The notes under the pieces: model-generated
What the model saw: the letters and a program-made list of their open reading frames with translations, nothing else
What the model was told of the DNA's origin: nothing
Databases searched by the model: none
In this document: in pieces, positions 27,040 through 39,052 of the stretch
Layout of the letters: each line of letters starts with the position of its first letter
Numbering within the stretch: the stretch's first letter is position 1
Source: Paracoccaceae bacterium
GTDB taxonomy: Bacteria; Pseudomonadota; Alphaproteobacteria; Rhodobacterales; Rhodobacteraceae
Direction of reading: 5' to 3'
DNA length: 64,000 nt
NCBI GenBank assembly: GCA_014872875.1
Contig: WKFI01000019.1
Coordinates: 463,199 to 527,198, forward strand
Position numbers and translations under genes: made by a program

Positions 27040-27965
27040 TGGCAGCCGGAGCAGCAAGCGGCGGCAGCGCAACCACCGACACGTACAAAGAAAGCCGGTT
27101 CTGGCTTTTGCTTCCGGCTTGGGTGGTTCTGGGGATCTTTGTCCTCGCACCGGTCATGATGATGCTGATCTATTCTTTCCTGACCAAGGAATTCCGGGGC
27201 GGCGTCATCTGGGAGCTCAGCTTTGCGGCCTATGACCAGTTCTTCTGCGACCGGGGCCTGTTCGGGGATGAACCCTGCACCATCGAATGGACCTACATCC
27301 AGATCTTCTGGCGCTCGATCTGGCAGGCCGGAGCCGCGACGCTCCTGAGCTTGGCTATCGGGTTCCCGACCGCCTATTTCATTGCCACGCGACCGGAAAG
27401 CCAACGACCGCTCTGGGTGTTCCTGATCACCATCCCCTACTGGGTGAACCTGCTGATCCGGACCGTGTCGATGAAGTTCCTGCTGCGTGACCAGGGTCCG
27501 CTGAACGACGCCCTGATCGGGATCGGTCTGCTGGATTCGCCGCTGCATATCGTGAACACGAACTTCGCCGTGCAGTTGGGTCTGTTCTATTCCTACCTGC
27601 CCTTCATGGTGCTGCCGATTTATGCCGCCGTTGAACGCTACAACTTTGCGCTCTCCGAAGCCGCGGCTGACCTGTATGCAACCAAATGGACAACCTTGCG
27701 GCGCATCCTGCTGCCGGCCGTCAAGCCGGGCGTGATCGCCGGATGCATCCTGGTCTTTGTACCCTCGATGGGATCCTTCCTTGCGCCTGACCTGCTGGGC
27801 GGGGCCAAGAACTTCATGATCGGGTCACTGATCGAAGAACAGTTCAAGGGCAATGCGGGCAACTGGCCCTTCGGTGCCGCTGCGTCGATGATCCTCCTGA
27901 CCATGGTCCTGATCATCCTGCTGATCTTTGCCCGCCAACAGGCCAAAGCCGAGAAGGAGGCCTGA
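27039..27965 (+). CDS. ABC transporter permease (PotB-like)
   Basis: This 308-residue inner-membrane permease has about six helices and the EAA-type loop EAAADLYATKWTTLRRILLP that contacts the ATPase. An N-terminal cytoplasmic tail is followed by LLPAWVVLGIFVLAPVMMMLIYSFLT. One-base overlap with the ATPase gene. Four bases separate it from the second permease. Confidence 0.92.
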   Translation: MAAGAASGGSATTDTYKESRFWLLLPAWVVLGIFVLAPVMMMLIYSFLTKEFRGGVIWELSFAAYDQFFCDRGLFGDEPCTIEWTYIQIFWRSIWQAGAATLLSLAIGFPTAYFIATRPESQRPLWVFLITIPYWVNLLIRTVSMKFLLRDQGPLNDALIGIGLLDSPLHIVNTNFAVQLGLFYSYLPFMVLPIYAAVERYNFALSEAAADLYATKWTTLRRILLPAVKPGVIAGCILVFVPSMGSFLAPDLLGGAKNFMIGSLIEEQFKGNAGNWPFGAAASMILLTMVLIILLIFARQQAKAEKEA

Positions 27966-27968
27966 GCC

Positions 27969-28778
27969 ATGGCTACTGCAAAATATGACATCAAGTCCTA
28001 CAGTGGCTTTCGGGCGATCACCCTGTTGTGCCTGGTCGTCCTCTATGCCCCTCTGGTCATCGTGACGATCTACAGCTTCAACTCCTCCGCTTCGATCACC
28101 ACTTGGGAGGGCATTTCTCTGAAATGGTACGCGGACGTGTTCACCGGCCCGGAGAGTGAGAAGTTCAAGTTGGCCGCCCGGAATTCCTTCGTCATCGCGA
28201 TCACTGCGGCCACCGTGTCCACGAGCATCGCCGTCTTTGCCGCCACCGCCATGGTGCGTGGGGGCAAGTTCAAGCTGCGCACCGTATCCTTCGGCTTGAT
28301 CAGCCTGCCGCTGATGGTGCCGGAAATCGTGACCGCGGTCGCAACCCTGATCTTCTTCAATTCGATCGGGTTCGACAGAGGGATCATGACGATCCTGATC
28401 GCGCATATCGCCTTCTGCATCCCCTTTGCCTATCTGCCGATCTCGGCCCGGATGCAGGGGATCGAAGACAGCTATGAACAGGCGGCCATGGACCTTTATG
28501 CAACCAAGCGGCAGGCCTTCACCAAGATCCTGCTGCCGCTGATGATGCCGGGGATCATCTCGGGCTTCCTGCTGGCCTTCATCGTCAGCCTGGATGACTT
28601 CATCATCACCAATTTCGTCAAGGGTGCCGGTGTCGAAACCCTGCCCACCGCCATCTTCGGTGCCGTCAAACAAGGCATCAAACCCAACATCATGGCAATC
28701 TCGACGATGCTGCTGGGAATCTCAGTTATCATGGTAACCATCAGCTATTTCGTCAGCAAAACAGACAACACAAAGTAA
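27969..28778 (+). CDS. ABC transporter permease (PotC-like)
   Basis: This 269-residue permease partners the PotB-like protein. It has six hydrophobic segments and the EAA-loop [25 protein letters not shown]. The C-terminal conserved [13 protein letters not shown] block is typical of PotC. It lies just after the first permease and 20 bases before the binding-protein gene. Confidence 0.92.
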   Translation: MATAKYDIKSYSGFRAITLLCLVVLYAPLVIVTIYSFNSSASITTWEGISLKWYADVFTGPESEKFKLAARNSFVIAITAATVSTSIAVFAATAMVRGGKFKLRTVSFGLISLPLMVPEIVTAVATLIFFNSIGFDRGIMTILIAHIAFCIPFAYLPISARMQGIEDSYEQAAMDLYATKRQAFTKILLPLMMPGIISGFLLAFIVSLDDFIITNFVKGAGVETLPTAIFGAVKQGIKPNIMAISTMLLGISVIMVTISYFVSKTDNTK

Positions 28779-28798
28779 ACCAACAGATGGAGAGCAAA

Positions 28799-29836
28799 AT
28801 GAAACAGATGTTAAAAACCGGCGTCGCGGCATTGGCTTTGAGCATTGCCGCCAACGCCGCAGCAGCAGAAGGCAAACTGGTAATCTATCACTGGTTTGAA
28901 TACATGCCTCAGGAACTTTTGGACAAGTTCACCGCCGAAACCGGCATCGAAGTGACCATGGACACCTACGATTCCAACGAAGCGATGCTGGCGTCGCTCA
29001 AGGCTGGTGCGATCGGGACATATGACGTCGCCGTACCGGGTGACTACATGGTGACCATCATGGCTGGCGAAGGCCTGCTGGACACTATCGCCGAAGGTGA
29101 ATTGCAGAACAAAGGAAATATCGCGCCGGAATGGGCTGATCCCAGTTTTGACCCGGGTCGCAAGCACTCGATTCCATATCAGTGGGGATCCACCAGTTTC
29201 TCGGTCAATCGGGACGTTTACCAAGGTGACATCAACACGACCGACATTCTGTTCAACCCGCCTGCAGAGCTGTCCGGAAAGATCAACATGCTGGACAGCC
29301 AAGGTGAAGTCACTGCCATGGCGTCCCTGCACCTGGGCATGGAGCAGTGTTCGACCGACCGTGAAAAGCTGAAAGCCCTGAACGCAATGTTGCAGGAAGC
29401 CAAAGGCCATTGGGCCTCCTTCAACTCGGATACGGCCAAGGAAGTGCTGGTTTCCGGGGACGCCGCAGTCGGCCAGATATATGACGGGTTCGGGGCCAAA
29501 GCTCGTGAAGAAGGCGCGAATGTGGAGTACGCCTTCCCAACCCAGGGCTATGTCGTTTGGATGGACAACGTGGTTCTGCTGAAAGATGCACCGAACCGCG
29601 ATAACGCGCTGAAGTTCCTCGATTTCTTGTTGGAACCTGAAAACATCGCCGCTGTATCCAACTTTGCTCGCTACGGCGCTGGCGTAAAGGGTGTCTCTGA
29701 ATTCCTTGACCCTGCACTGGCTACTCTGCCCGAAGCAAACCCCCCTGCTGATGCGGGCGCAGGTGTCTTCATCGAGGTATGCGATGAACAGACACAAGCC
29801 GTGTATGACCAGATCTGGACAAACTTGAAAAAGTAA
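28799..29836 (+). CDS. Periplasmic polyamine-type binding protein (PotD-like)
   Basis: This 345-residue substrate-binding protein has a signal peptide cleaved near AAAAEGK (residues 1-23). The following LVIYHWFEYMPQELLDKFTAETG and DSNEAMLASLKAG are PotD family blocks. The ATG at 28799 is preceded by GGAG at six bases; the ATG at 28787 lies before that ribosome site and is less likely. It determines transporter specificity, probably for a putrescine-like or methylated cationic amine. Followed by an intrinsic terminator. Confidence 0.93.
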   Translation: MKQMLKTGVAALALSIAANAAAAEGKLVIYHWFEYMPQELLDKFTAETGIEVTMDTYDSNEAMLASLKAGAIGTYDVAVPGDYMVTIMAGEGLLDTIAEGELQNKGNIAPEWADPSFDPGRKHSIPYQWGSTSFSVNRDVYQGDINTTDILFNPPAELSGKINMLDSQGEVTAMASLHLGMEQCSTDREKLKALNAMLQEAKGHWASFNSDTAKEVLVSGDAAVGQIYDGFGAKAREEGANVEYAFPTQGYVVWMDNVVLLKDAPNRDNALKFLDFLLEPENIAAVSNFARYGAGVKGVSEFLDPALATLPEANPPADAGAGVFIEVCDEQTQAVYDQIWTNLKK

Positions 29837-29860
29837 CTCCCCCGGTCCGCAAGGACCTCG

Positions 29861-29896
29861 GGCCCTGGGCGAGCTCCTTCGCCTGGGGCCTTTTTT
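29861..29896 (+). terminator. Intrinsic terminator of the amine locus
   Basis: A GC-rich stem of about 12 pairs (arms 29861-29872 and 29879-29890, two wobble pairs) is followed by TTTTTT. It lies 24 bases after the binding-protein stop and ends the plus-strand run. Confidence 0.9.
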
Positions 29897-29913
29897 CTTC
29901 GGGATGGGCCGCC

Positions 29914-30579
29914 CTAAACGCTGAAAGCAAGGATCTGACTGATCTGTGTCAGGCCACGCCCGGATTGTTCCGACCATGTGTTGAATGCAGTCTGGGTCGC
30001 CGCAAGGTCGCGCTTCGAGCTGGGGGCCTTGTCCACGATACCCTCGGCGATCAACCGCGCGACTACGTCAGGCGACAGAATGAAACCGTCCCGACCCATG
30101 CTGCGCAGCATGCGTTGGCCGGTGACGGCACCAAGCCGCGATCCTTGTTTCGAGACCATCTGCAAAAGTCCGACAAAATCCGACGCCGGCCAAGCAGCAA
30201 AGAACGCGCCTGCACTGCCGTGATCCCGCGCAAGATCGCACACAAAGCGGGCATTTTCGACAGCGGCCATGATCTTGGCCCCATTCCGGACAATGCCGGT
30301 ATCTGACAGAAGTCTGTCCATATCTTCATCGTGAAAAAAGGACACACGCACCGGGTCGAACCCTAAAAAAGCACGCTCGAAACCATCCCACTTGGCTTCT
30401 ATTACCTTCCAATTGAACCCGGCCTGAAACAAGCACTTTGTCATTGCCGCCAACCACCGATCATCTGTGGTTTTGGCCAGATGTTCACGTGACAGAGGTA
30501 TGCTCAACATCTTTTCCAGCGCTTCAGCGCCGCCTTTGCGGTCGGCCGCAATTGCGTAAATTTCTTCAAAACGCCTCAT
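29914..30579 (-). CDS. DNA-3-methyladenine glycosylase I (Tag)-like protein, divergent
   Basis: This 221-residue protein resembles the core of the Tag family, helix-hairpin-helix base-excision glycosylases: DDRWLAAMTKCLFQAGFNW, FDPVRVSFFHDEDMDRLLSDTGIVRNGAKIMAAVENAR and the late MQ-rich region fit. The N-terminal Cys/His zinc ligands and the C-terminal His/Cys pair of classic Tag are not visible, so glycosylase activity is uncertain. GAGAGAGG precedes the ATG. It is an independent minus-strand gene converging on the transporter operon. Confidence 0.7.
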   Translation of the reverse strand: MRRFEEIYAIAADRKGGAEALEKMLSIPLSREHLAKTTDDRWLAAMTKCLFQAGFNWKVIEAKWDGFERAFLGFDPVRVSFFHDEDMDRLLSDTGIVRNGAKIMAAVENARFVCDLARDHGSAGAFFAAWPASDFVGLLQMVSKQGSRLGAVTGQRMLRSMGRDGFILSPDVVARLIAEGIVDKAPSSKRDLAATQTAFNTWSEQSGRGLTQISQILAFSV

Positions 30580-30647
30580 GTGCTCTGCCTCTCTCGTGAC
30601 CCGTGCGAGGTCAAAGGTAACGCCGCTGATCTCCTTGCAGCAAGATG

Positions 30648-31661
30648 TCAGGAAAGCGCCAATGTCCCGGCGACCCGCCGGGATGAAACGGAGTGTCCAA
30701 AACTCTGAGCGCGCAATTCAGACGGCCCGACACCATAAGTTTTGCGAATCCATTCGTTCAAGTTGGCACGAGTACCAAACCCGGTTGCCACCGTGATCTC
30801 TGACAATGACAGGCCGGAATGAACCAGCAATTGATGAGCGCGCTCGATACGCAACGCCCGATACGCCGTTAAAGGTGTCGTGCTGATCTTGTCCTGAAAC
30901 CGCCGTTCCAGTTTACGAATCGAGATCCCGAGCTGCTCCGCCAGGTCGCGGATCTGCAAAGGCTCCTCGATATGCTCCTGCATCAGGTTCAGAACCGACA
31001 GGATCAACGGATCGCCCTTCGCTTGACGGCTCAGCGCTAGGATCGTTTTGCTTTTGGGCGCTGCAGCGTGGGTTGTCAGCCCCAGGTAGTCCCCGACCGC
31101 ACCGGCCACGAATTGGCCGTGGTCATCCTTGATCATGGTCAGGAACAGCGGAAGCGCCGCAAAGACACTGATCGCGCTCAGGATACGCCCCGATTGTGTA
31201 TGAGGTGTTGCTTCCTTGGCCTGCGCCAGCTGCTCTTCGCTCGCCGCAGCTGCAAAGTTCGGGTGGATTGCAAGATCCCGCGCCATGCTGTCGGAAGCAA
31301 AGCCGGACAGAAACACGGCCCCACCGATCAGAACAGCACGCGGAGCCAGGCGGAACGTCCGGGTCAACCATCCACGTTGCGTCTTGTTCGGGGTCCAACG
31401 GCTTTGCAGGTCACCAAGAAAAACAGGAGTGCGGCGCGGGCCATATGTTGCAGGCTCGACGCTCGCTACAGTCATGGTCTGAACCGACACGGAATATGCA
31501 GCCGTCCCAAGAAGCTCATTCGCGGCCTGAAACAAATCCAGGATCATCCGGGCAGCGGATCGGGACTCTCCATCGGGAATGATAACGTCGATGAAATGCT
31601 GTGCCGAGACAGACGAAGCGCCCACGACCTTACCCTTCTGCAACGGTGTAAGACAGGTCAT
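30648..31661 (-). CDS. GlxA-type AraC-family transcriptional regulator
   Basis: This 337-residue protein has a DJ-1/PfpI-like N-terminal domain (about 20-200) and an AraC-type double helix-turn-helix at the C-terminus: EEPLQIRDLAEQLGISIRKLERRFQDK and LSLSEITVATGFGTRANLNEWIRKTYGVGPSELR. The N-terminal domain is probably a ligand sensor without amidotransferase activity. I chose the ATG at 31661: AAGGAG lies nine bases upstream, whereas the ATG at 31670 directly abuts that ribosome site. The target is unknown; it sits downstream of gcvP on the same strand but beyond a terminator. Confidence 0.87.
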   Translation of the reverse strand: MTCLTPLQKGKVVGASSVSAQHFIDVIIPDGESRSAARMILDLFQAANELLGTAAYSVSVQTMTVASVEPATYGPRRTPVFLGDLQSRWTPNKTQRGWLTRTFRLAPRAVLIGGAVFLSGFASDSMARDLAIHPNFAAAASEEQLAQAKEATPHTQSGRILSAISVFAALPLFLTMIKDDHGQFVAGAVGDYLGLTTHAAAPKSKTILALSRQAKGDPLILSVLNLMQEHIEEPLQIRDLAEQLGISIRKLERRFQDKISTTPLTAYRALRIERAHQLLVHSGLSLSEITVATGFGTRANLNEWIRKTYGVGPSELRAQSFGHSVSSRRVAGTLALS

Positions 31662-31680
31662 CACGTCCATCTCCTTCGGA

Positions 31681-31717
31681 AAAATCTTCGGCCAGATCAG
31701 CTATTAACTGGCCGAAG
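31681..31717 (-). terminator. Intrinsic terminator downstream of gcvP
   Basis: On the minus strand, perfect 10-bp arms (31708-31717 and 31686-31695) with a 12-base loop are followed by ATTTTT. It ends the gcv run and lies just before the regulator's ribosome site, so it could also act as an attenuator for that gene. Confidence 0.75.
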
Positions 31718-31726
31718 CAGTTGATG

Positions 31727-31758
31727 TGCTCCCGGTCCGATGGATCGGTCCGGGAGCA
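31727..31758 (-). terminator. Second hairpin 13 bases after gcvP
   Basis: Arms of 15 bases (31727-31741 and 31744-31758) pair with one mismatch around a 2-base turn. No T-run follows. Together with 31681-31717 it makes a tandem hairpin pair after the gcv genes. Confidence 0.6.
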
Positions 31759-31770
31759 GAGCCTGTTGGA

Positions 31771-34626
<2,856 letters not shown>

Positions 34627-34689
34627 GTTCTTTGGTCCTTGTTTGGGCAATGTTCCCGCCGAACCACTGCCCGGCGGGGTTAGGATGCT

Positions 34690-35055
34690 TTAGCCGATCA
34701 GGGCTTTGTATCCGTCCAGATCCATAAGATCTTCCAGCTGGGACGCATCGGACAGCTTGATCTTGTAGATCCAGGCGTCGCTTTCAGGGCTTTCATTCAG
34801 TGCGCCGGGGTTATCTGCCAGGGCTTCGTTGGCCTCGATCACTTCACCATCAACCGGCGCATAGATTTCCGATGCCGCTTTGACGGATTCGATCACACCG
34901 ATCTCGTCGCCCTTTTCGAAGTCGTCACCGGCTTCTTTCTGTTCGACAAAAACGATCTCGCCAAGCTGATCGGCAGCATGCTGAGTGATGCCAACGGTTG
35001 CCGTGTCACCTTCGACCAGAACCCATTCGTGTTCTTCGGAATAGTAGATTGCCAT
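34690..35055 (-). CDS. gcvH: Glycine cleavage system H protein
   Basis: This 121-residue lipoyl carrier has the lipoylated Lys59 in GVIESVKAASEIYAPVDGEV. It shuttles the aminomethyl group between P, T and L proteins. The lipoyl group is likely made by LipA encoded upstream in the same run. CAGGAGC precedes the ATG. It lies 18 bases after gcvT. Confidence 0.97.
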   Translation of the reverse strand: MAIYYSEEHEWVLVEGDTATVGITQHAADQLGEIVFVEQKEAGDDFEKGDEIGVIESVKAASEIYAPVDGEVIEANEALADNPGALNESPESDAWIYKIKLSDASQLEDLMDLDGYKALIG

Positions 35056-35073
35056 TTTGGTATGCTCCTGGAA

Positions 35074-36171
35074 TTAGCGTTTGTAGTTTTGGGTGACGAA
35101 AGGCAGCGCGACGATTTCGGCGGGCTGAACCTTGCCCCGAATGATGAGGTTGACCTTTTCGCCCGGCTCGCCGTGACCGGCCGACACATAACCCATGGCG
35201 ACGGGTGCGCCGACGGTCGGGCCGAAACCGCCCGAAGTGATGGCCCCGATGCTGTTGCCTTCGGTGCACTGGATCTCGACACCTTGGCGGGCGGGCGCGC
35301 GGCCTTCGGGCTTGATGCCCACCAGCTTCTTGGCGGCACCTTCGGCCAGTTCCTTTTGCACACGCGCGGCGCCGGGGAACCCGCCTTCTTCCTTGCGGCG
35401 CTTCTGGATCGCCCAGCTCAGCGAAGCTTCGATTGGCGAAGTCGATTGGTCGATGTCATTGCCATACAGGCACAAACCGGCCTCAAGGCGCAGGGAGTCG
35501 CGTGCACCCAAGCCCGCCGGTTCGCAATCGTCATGGGCCAGGAACAGCTTGCTGATCCGGATCGCGTCCGCTTCGGGGATCGAAATCTCGTACCCGTCTT
35601 GCCCGGTGTATCCGAGGCGCGAAATGCGGCACTGCACACCGTCGATCTCGGCAAGGGTGGTTTCCATGAACTTCAGATCGCGCGCGGCGGGGCACAGATC
35701 ACCCACGACATTTTCCGCCGCCGGGCCCTGAACCGCAACCAGGGCACGGTCAAAGATCTCCGTCACCTCGACGCCGTCCAGATTGGCCTGCATGTGCGGG
35801 ATGTCCTGATGACGAAGCGCAGCGTTGACGACGACAAAGTAGTGATCACCCGCGTTCGACACGATCAGGTCGTCCATGATGCCGCCGTCTTCATTGGTGA
35901 AGAAACCGTAGCGGGCCTTGCCCTCTTTCAGCGTGGCATAGGCCTGTGGGCACAGCGTTTCCAGCTTTTCTCCCACGTTGTCGCCCTTGAGGATCACTTG
36001 CCCCATATGGGACACATCGAACAGCGCGGCTTTTTCACGACACTGCTTGTGTTCGCCCATGATGCCCATAGGGTACTGAACGGGCATCTCCCAGCCTGCA
36101 AAGTCAACCATCTTGCCGCCAAGTTCGACATGCAGATCATACAGCGGTGTTCGTTTGGGTGCGTCACTCAT
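35074..36171 (-). CDS. gcvT: Aminomethyltransferase, glycine cleavage T protein
   Basis: This 365-residue tetrahydrofolate-dependent aminomethyltransferase has the family N-terminus LYDLHVELGGKMVDFAGWEMPVQYP, then FDVSHMGQVILKG and the barrel C-terminal block. The ATG at 36171 (MSDAPKRTPLYDLH) has AAGGA at eight bases; the longer frame upstream runs through the usp gene's end and is not credible. It follows the usp gene by 25 bases. Confidence 0.96.
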   Translation of the reverse strand: MSDAPKRTPLYDLHVELGGKMVDFAGWEMPVQYPMGIMGEHKQCREKAALFDVSHMGQVILKGDNVGEKLETLCPQAYATLKEGKARYGFFTNEDGGIMDDLIVSNAGDHYFVVVNAALRHQDIPHMQANLDGVEVTEIFDRALVAVQGPAAENVVGDLCPAARDLKFMETTLAEIDGVQCRISRLGYTGQDGYEISIPEADAIRISKLFLAHDDCEPAGLGARDSLRLEAGLCLYGNDIDQSTSPIEASLSWAIQKRRKEEGGFPGAARVQKELAEGAAKKLVGIKPEGRAPARQGVEIQCTEGNSIGAITSGGFGPTVGAPVAMGYVSAGHGEPGEKVNLIIRGKVQPAEIVALPFVTQNYKR

Positions 36172-36196
36172 TGGTTTCGTCCTTTGTTCAAGGGGA

Positions 36197-36610
36197 TCAG
36201 TCGCGCACGACCATGACGGTACAATGCGCGTTGCGCACCACACGGGCAAGGTTTGGACCGATTTCGTAGTTCGGGAAATCACCCTTCGAGGAGGCCATGA
36301 TAATCATGTCATAGCCGTCTTTATGGGCGAGTTTCAGGATCTCGCGGTACACGCTGCCTTCTTCGATATGCACGGGCACGTTCGCGGCATTGCCGTTTTC
36401 CAGGATCCCTTCGATTGCGTGCCGTACGTGATCCTTGGCGCCAGCTCCATAATTGGCCGGCAAGTTGGGCAATTGAATGATCTCCGGGATGACCGAGACC
36501 GCGTGAAGCTCGGCACCGTAGAATTTCGCCTGGTCCAACGCGACCGGTAGAGCCTTCTTCCAGGAACGGTCATCTGTATGATCTATGGGAAGCAGGATTT
36601 TGGTGGCCAT
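36197..36610 (-). CDS. Universal stress protein (UspA family)
   Basis: This 137-residue Usp-fold protein starts with TKILLPIDHTDDRSWKKALPVAL and carries the GxGx-type nucleotide loop region as ASSKGDFPNYEIGPNLARVVRNAHCTVMVVRD, slightly altered from G-x2-G-x9-G. AAGGAG precedes the ATG. Its place between the symporter and gcvT suggests co-expression with glycine catabolism; the role there is unknown. Confidence 0.9.
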   Translation of the reverse strand: MATKILLPIDHTDDRSWKKALPVALDQAKFYGAELHAVSVIPEIIQLPNLPANYGAGAKDHVRHAIEGILENGNAANVPVHIEEGSVYREILKLAHKDGYDMIIMASSKGDFPNYEIGPNLARVVRNAHCTVMVVRD

Positions 36611-36651
36611 CTGTCATCTCCTTGAGATTTGAATGTCTGTGTCAGGAGCAA

Positions 36652-36672
36652 GGGGGCCGGGGCGCGGCCCCC
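36652..36672. terminator. GC-rich hairpin between symporter and usp
   Basis: Seven-bp arms GGGGGCC (36652-36658) and GGCCCCC (36666-36672) lie 26 bases after the symporter stop. The T-run (CTTTTTG) is on the plus-strand side, while the transcribed minus strand has only TTGCTCC, so minus-strand termination would be partial. Confidence 0.5.
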
Positions 36673-36697
36673 CTTTTTGTTTCATGCAAGTCAGTGC

Positions 36698-38071
36698 TTA
36701 TTCAGCAGGTGTTCCACCCGGTTCTTCCGATTTACCACCCGAAGCAAAGAACTCCTTGGTCAGCTTGAAGACGATCGGGCTGAGCAGGGCGAGCGCGATC
36801 AGGTTCGGGATCGCCATCATGGCGTTCAGGGTGTCAGCCAGCAGCCAGATGAAACCCAGATCCGCGGTTGCGCCGAAATAGATCATGACAATCCAGGCAA
36901 TGCGATAGACGATCAGGATCTTGTGCCCCAGCAGGTAACCCACGCATTTTTCGCCGTAGAAGGACCAGCCCAAGATGGTGGTGAAGGCGAAGATCGACAG
37001 AGCTACGGCGATCAGGTAGCCACCAATGCCGGGCAAAGACAGCTCAAACGCGTGGCTTGTCAGTGCAGCACCGGATTCACCCGATGTCCAAGCACCCGAA
37101 GCGATGATTGCCAGACCGGTGATCGAGCAAACGATGATGGTATCGATGAAAGTACCCAACATGGCAACCAGACCCTGGTTGACCGGACCTTTGGTCGATG
37201 CTGCTGCGTGTGCGATCGGAGCGGAACCCAGACCTGCTTCGTTCGAGAACACGCCACGAGCCACACCAAAACGGATCGCGGCCCAGACGGCTGCACCTGC
37301 GAAACCACCTTCGGCGGCCGACGGGGTGAAGGCATGGGTAAAGACCAGTGACAGTGCGTTGCCAATGCCGCCGATGTTGATAAGCAGAACAAGCAGGCCA
37401 GCGACGATGTAAGCCACGGCCATGAACGGCACCAGCTTACCAGCAACGGCGCCGATGCGGGTGATGCCACCCAGGATCACAGCTGCGGTCAGGATCATCA
37501 GAACAACGCCGGTGACCGAGGTGTTCAGGCCGAAGTTCGACTCCAGAACCTGCGCCACACCGTTGGCCTGAACACCGTTACCGATGCCGAAGGCTGCGAT
37601 TGCACCGAACAGGGCGAACGCGGCACCCAGCCAGGCCCATTTCGCGCCCAGGCCGTTCTTGATGTAATACATCGGGCCGCCGACATAGTTGCCCAGCTCA
37701 TCCGTCTCGCGGTATTTCACGGCCAGAACGGCTTCGGCATATTTGGTTGCCATGCCAACCAGCGCCGTCATCCACATCCAGAACAGCGCACCTGGTCCGC
37801 CCAGGAAAACGGCGGTCGCGACACCGGCGATGTTCCCGGTGCCGATTGTGGCCGACAGCGAGGTCATCAGCGCGTTGAACGGGCTGATCTGCCCTTCGCC
37901 CTGTTCGTCACGTCCTTTGAACAGCAGGCTGAAACCTGTGCCCAGACGCAGGATCGGCATGAATTTCAGCCCCACCTGCAGAAAGAAACCGACGCCGAGA
38001 ATAAGAACCAGCATCAGCGGGCCCCAAACCACGCCGTTGATGGCTCCTACGATTGAATTTAACGCTTCCAT
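36698..38071 (-). CDS. AGCS-family sodium:alanine/glycine symporter
   Basis: This 457-residue inner-membrane transporter of the alanine or glycine:cation symporter family has about 11 hydrophobic segments. The family signature GPGALFWMWMTALVGMATKYAEAVLAVKYRE is present, with AIRFGVARGVFSNEAGLGSAPIAHAAA later. GGGAGG precedes the ATG. Lying between lipA and the usp-gcvTHP genes, it most likely imports glycine (or alanine) for the cleavage system. Confidence 0.94.
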   Translation of the reverse strand: MEALNSIVGAINGVVWGPLMLVLILGVGFFLQVGLKFMPILRLGTGFSLLFKGRDEQGEGQISPFNALMTSLSATIGTGNIAGVATAVFLGGPGALFWMWMTALVGMATKYAEAVLAVKYRETDELGNYVGGPMYYIKNGLGAKWAWLGAAFALFGAIAAFGIGNGVQANGVAQVLESNFGLNTSVTGVVLMILTAAVILGGITRIGAVAGKLVPFMAVAYIVAGLLVLLINIGGIGNALSLVFTHAFTPSAAEGGFAGAAVWAAIRFGVARGVFSNEAGLGSAPIAHAAASTKGPVNQGLVAMLGTFIDTIIVCSITGLAIIASGAWTSGESGAALTSHAFELSLPGIGGYLIAVALSIFAFTTILGWSFYGEKCVGYLLGHKILIVYRIAWIVMIYFGATADLGFIWLLADTLNAMMAIPNLIALALLSPIVFKLTKEFFASGGKSEEPGGTPAE

Positions 38072-38089
38072 GGTTTCCCTCCCATTGCG

Positions 38090-39040
38090 TTAAGGTTTTG
38101 CCCCGTTCGCCAGTGTTTGCTGGCGTGCACGTTTCAGGGCGGCGAAATCTTCGTCCGCATGGAACGATGAACGGGTCAGCGGAGTGGCCGACACGTGCAA
38201 GAAGCCCTTGTTGCGGGCAATCTGTTCCAGTTGGGCGAATTCGTCCGGTGTCCAGAACCGGTCGATTGGATGATGTTTCGGGGTGGGCTGCAGATATTGT
38301 CCCACAGTCAGAAAATCGACATTGGCCGCGCGCAGATCGTCCATGACCTGACGCACATCATTCAAAGTTTCCCCCAAACCTACCATGAGTCCGGACTTGG
38401 TGAAAATCTGAGGGTTGGCGCGCTTCGCATCGTCCAAAAGACGCAGTGACGTGTAATACCGCGCACCGGGTCGGACGGTCGGATACAGATGCGGGACGGT
38501 TTCTAGATTGTGGTTGAACACATCCGGGGCTGCGTCGAACACGATATCAGCAGAATTGCCCTTGCCCAGAAAGTCGGGCGTTAGAACCTCGACCGTAGTA
38601 CCGGGGTTTTGGTGTCGCACAGCGCGGATGGTCTGGGCCATATGCGCGGCCCCGCCATCTTCCAGATCATCACGGTCTACGCTGGTGATGACGACGTGGC
38701 GCAAACCCAGTTTTTTGACGGCCTGCGCGACACGACCGGGTTCGAACATGTCCAGCGCATCAGGGCGACCGGTGGCAACGTTACAGAAGGAACACCCCCG
38801 GGTGCAGACCTCTCCCATGATCATCATGGTGGCGTGGCGCTTGGACCAGCATTCACCGATGTTTGGACAGGCGGCTTCCTCGCAGACGGTTGTCAGATCA
38901 TGATCCCGCATCAGGCGGCGGGTTTCATAATACTCGGCACTATCGATCTTTTTCTTGCGGATCCATTTCGGTTTGCGAGGGACAACGCTGTCCGAACGGT
39001 TGGCCTTTTCCGGATGGCGGGGGCGAAGTTGCACGTTCAT
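38090..39040 (-). CDS. lipA: Lipoyl synthase
   Basis: This 316-residue radical-SAM enzyme inserts sulfur into octanoyl-protein to form lipoyl groups. The auxiliary cluster ligands are in [12 protein letters not shown] and the radical-SAM triad in CTRGCSFC; the C-terminal RSSFHAD serine motif is present. AAGGAGG precedes the ATG. Its neighbours need lipoyl-GcvH and the E3 enzyme, so it likely serves the glycine cleavage system. Whether it is the only lipA of the genome cannot be judged. Confidence 0.97.
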   Translation of the reverse strand: MNVQLRPRHPEKANRSDSVVPRKPKWIRKKKIDSAEYYETRRLMRDHDLTTVCEEAACPNIGECWSKRHATMMIMGEVCTRGCSFCNVATGRPDALDMFEPGRVAQAVKKLGLRHVVITSVDRDDLEDGGAAHMAQTIRAVRHQNPGTTVEVLTPDFLGKGNSADIVFDAAPDVFNHNLETVPHLYPTVRPGARYYTSLRLLDDAKRANPQIFTKSGLMVGLGETLNDVRQVMDDLRAANVDFLTVGQYLQPTPKHHPIDRFWTPDEFAQLEQIARNKGFLHVSATPLTRSSFHADEDFAALKRARQQTLANGAKP

Positions 39041-39052
39041 CTAGCCGCCTCC

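Noticed and set aside
34978..36216. A 412-codon plus-strand frame opposite gcvT
   Set aside because: Antisense shadow; no ribosome site or family pattern.
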